Assembly: GCA_021199865.1 (NCBI GenBank) | Contig: JAJQHG010000109.1 | Coordinates: 1 to 7,662 of the forward strand | From: Methanosphaera sp. | GTDB taxonomy: Archaea > Methanobacteriota > Methanobacteria > Methanobacteriales > Methanobacteriaceae | Direction of reading: 5' to 3' | Length of the DNA stretch: 7,662 nt | In this document: piece by piece, positions 7,279-7,662 of the stretch | Layout: every line of letters starts with the position of its first letter | Position numbering within the stretch: position 1 is the stretch's first letter | Made by a program: the position numbers and the translations under genes | The notes under the pieces: model-generated | What the model saw: only the letters and a program-made list of their open reading frames with translations | The model's database searches: none | What the model was told of the DNA's origin: nothing

Positions 7279-7312
7279 TGTTAAATCTTTGCTTCGAGTA
7301 TTTCACCAATAC

Positions 7313-7662
7313 TTATCCGAGTATTCCACCGAATACTAATAATAGGATAGCAATAAGGAAACCGTAGATAGCCTGAGTCTCTGGAATAGCAGTGAATACT
7401 AAACCTTGTGCGAACATACTTGAATCTTCTACTACTGCACCAACGGATGATGAAGAAGCGATACCCTGACCCATACCTGAACCGAGAGCTGCGAAACCTA
7501 CTGCTGCACCTGAACCAATAGCAACTAAACCTGTTGTTAAGTCTAATGCAGATCCTCCCATAATACCTGAGAATACTAATAATAAGATAGCTATAAGGAA
7601 ACCATAAATAGCCTGAGTCTCTGGAATAGCAGTGAATACTAAACCTTGTGCGAACATACTTG
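7313..7662 (-). CDS. atpK: A-type ATP synthase subunit K, fused-hairpin proteolipid, partial (5' end outside window)
   Basis: Subunit K builds the membrane rotor ring that carries ions through the AO motor. The frame is open to the right edge, so the true N-terminus is outside; the ATG at 7657 is an internal Met inside the repeat, not the start. What remains is the second helix of one hairpin plus a complete second hairpin, with an 80-residue period. Counting from that Met, helix-1 is GLVAIGSGAAVGFAALGSG (43-61) with GQG at 63-65, and the two helix-2 copies carry PETQAIYGF at 12-20 and 92-100. Each helix 2 keeps the ion-binding Glu (E13, E93), followed by Thr and a Tyr five residues after the Glu. 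Together with the helix-1 Gln this resembles sodium-binding rotor subunits. Fused-hairpin K subunits are known in Methanobacteriales (two hairpins) and Methanocaldococcus (three); the number here cannot be seen. The stop is TAA at 7315-7313. Confidence 0.95.
   Translation of the reverse strand, partial: SMFAQGLVFTAIPETQAIYGFLIAILLLVFSGIMGGSALDLTTGLVAIGSGAAVGFAALGSGMGQGIASSSSVGAVVEDSSMFAQGLVFTAIPETQAIYGFLIAILLLVFGGILG
7331..7422 (-). repeat. Direct repeat copy 1 within atpK (distal hairpin)
   Basis: This 92-bp stretch matches 7571-7662 at 88 of 92 positions, offset by 240 bp (80 codons). The four differences (7345, 7352, 7364, 7367) are all synonymous. Positions 7368-7422 are identical to 7608-7662 (55 bp). 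It encodes helix 2 of the last hairpin. Confidence 0.9.
7571..7662 (-). repeat. Direct repeat copy 2 within atpK (proximal hairpin), running off the edge
   Basis: This is the partner of the repeat at 7331-7422, encoding helix 2 of the preceding hairpin. The match still holds at the last base of the window, so the repeat extends further. Similarity stops abruptly below 7571, where the coding sequence changes to the linker into the next hairpin. Confidence 0.9.

Noticed and set aside
7446..7480. C/D-box-like strings (ATGATGA followed by CTGA) on the plus strand
   Set aside because: They arise from Ser/Val/Gly codons of atpK read on the opposite strand and lack a terminal stem; chance is sufficient.
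7655..7657. ATG at 7657 as the start of atpK
   Set aside because: It is the Met of the repeated SSMFAQ segment, the same residue found inside the next repeat; the frame stays open upstream and the first helix is missing.

Overview
The window looks like archaeal chromosome from a very AT-rich methanogen of the order Methanobacteriales, with Methanosphaera the best guess and Methanobrevibacter possible. The grounds are the A-type (archaeal) ATP synthase gene order K-E-C-F-A-B-D, a proteolipid gene made of tandemly fused hairpins, and strong AT bias with short T-rich intergenic regions. The genus is an inference from style; no marker gene for taxonomy is present.

Every supported gene lies on the minus strand, so transcription runs from high to low coordinates. 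From 7662 down to 1259 is most of the A1AO ATP synthase operon: the 3' part of atpK (membrane rotor proteolipid, cut by the window edge), atpE (peripheral stalk), atpC (socket between rotor and central stalk, here with an N-terminal membrane segment), atpF (central stalk), atpA (catalytic), atpB (non-catalytic nucleotide-binding) and atpD (central stalk shaft). Subunits H and I, which normally precede K in this order, would lie beyond the right edge. C-F-A-B are joined by three 4-nt ATGA stop/start overlaps. K-E, E-C and B-D are separated by 77, 17 and 53 nt and have strong Shine-Dalgarno sites. A stem-loop sits in the K-E gap, and a hairpin followed by T-rich tracts sits after atpD.

From about 1085 to the left edge there is a further minus-strand gene, open through the window edge, for an ATP-grasp ligase-like protein of unknown substrate. 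It has no ATG or GTG where its N-terminus should be; the best-placed start is an ATT codon behind a short Shine-Dalgarno-like AAGGT, with TTG as a later alternative. The 173-nt gap between atpD and this gene holds the atp terminator region and a probable TATA-box promoter.

Functionally the window is mainly the energy-coupling machine: ion flow through the K ring turns D/F/C, driving ATP synthesis in the A3B3 head, with E as part of the stator. No mobile element, CRISPR array, tRNA, rRNA or intein was seen. The items most worth a second look are the unconventional start of the ATP-grasp gene, the nearly identical DNA of the two proteolipid repeats, and the hairpin between atpK and atpE.
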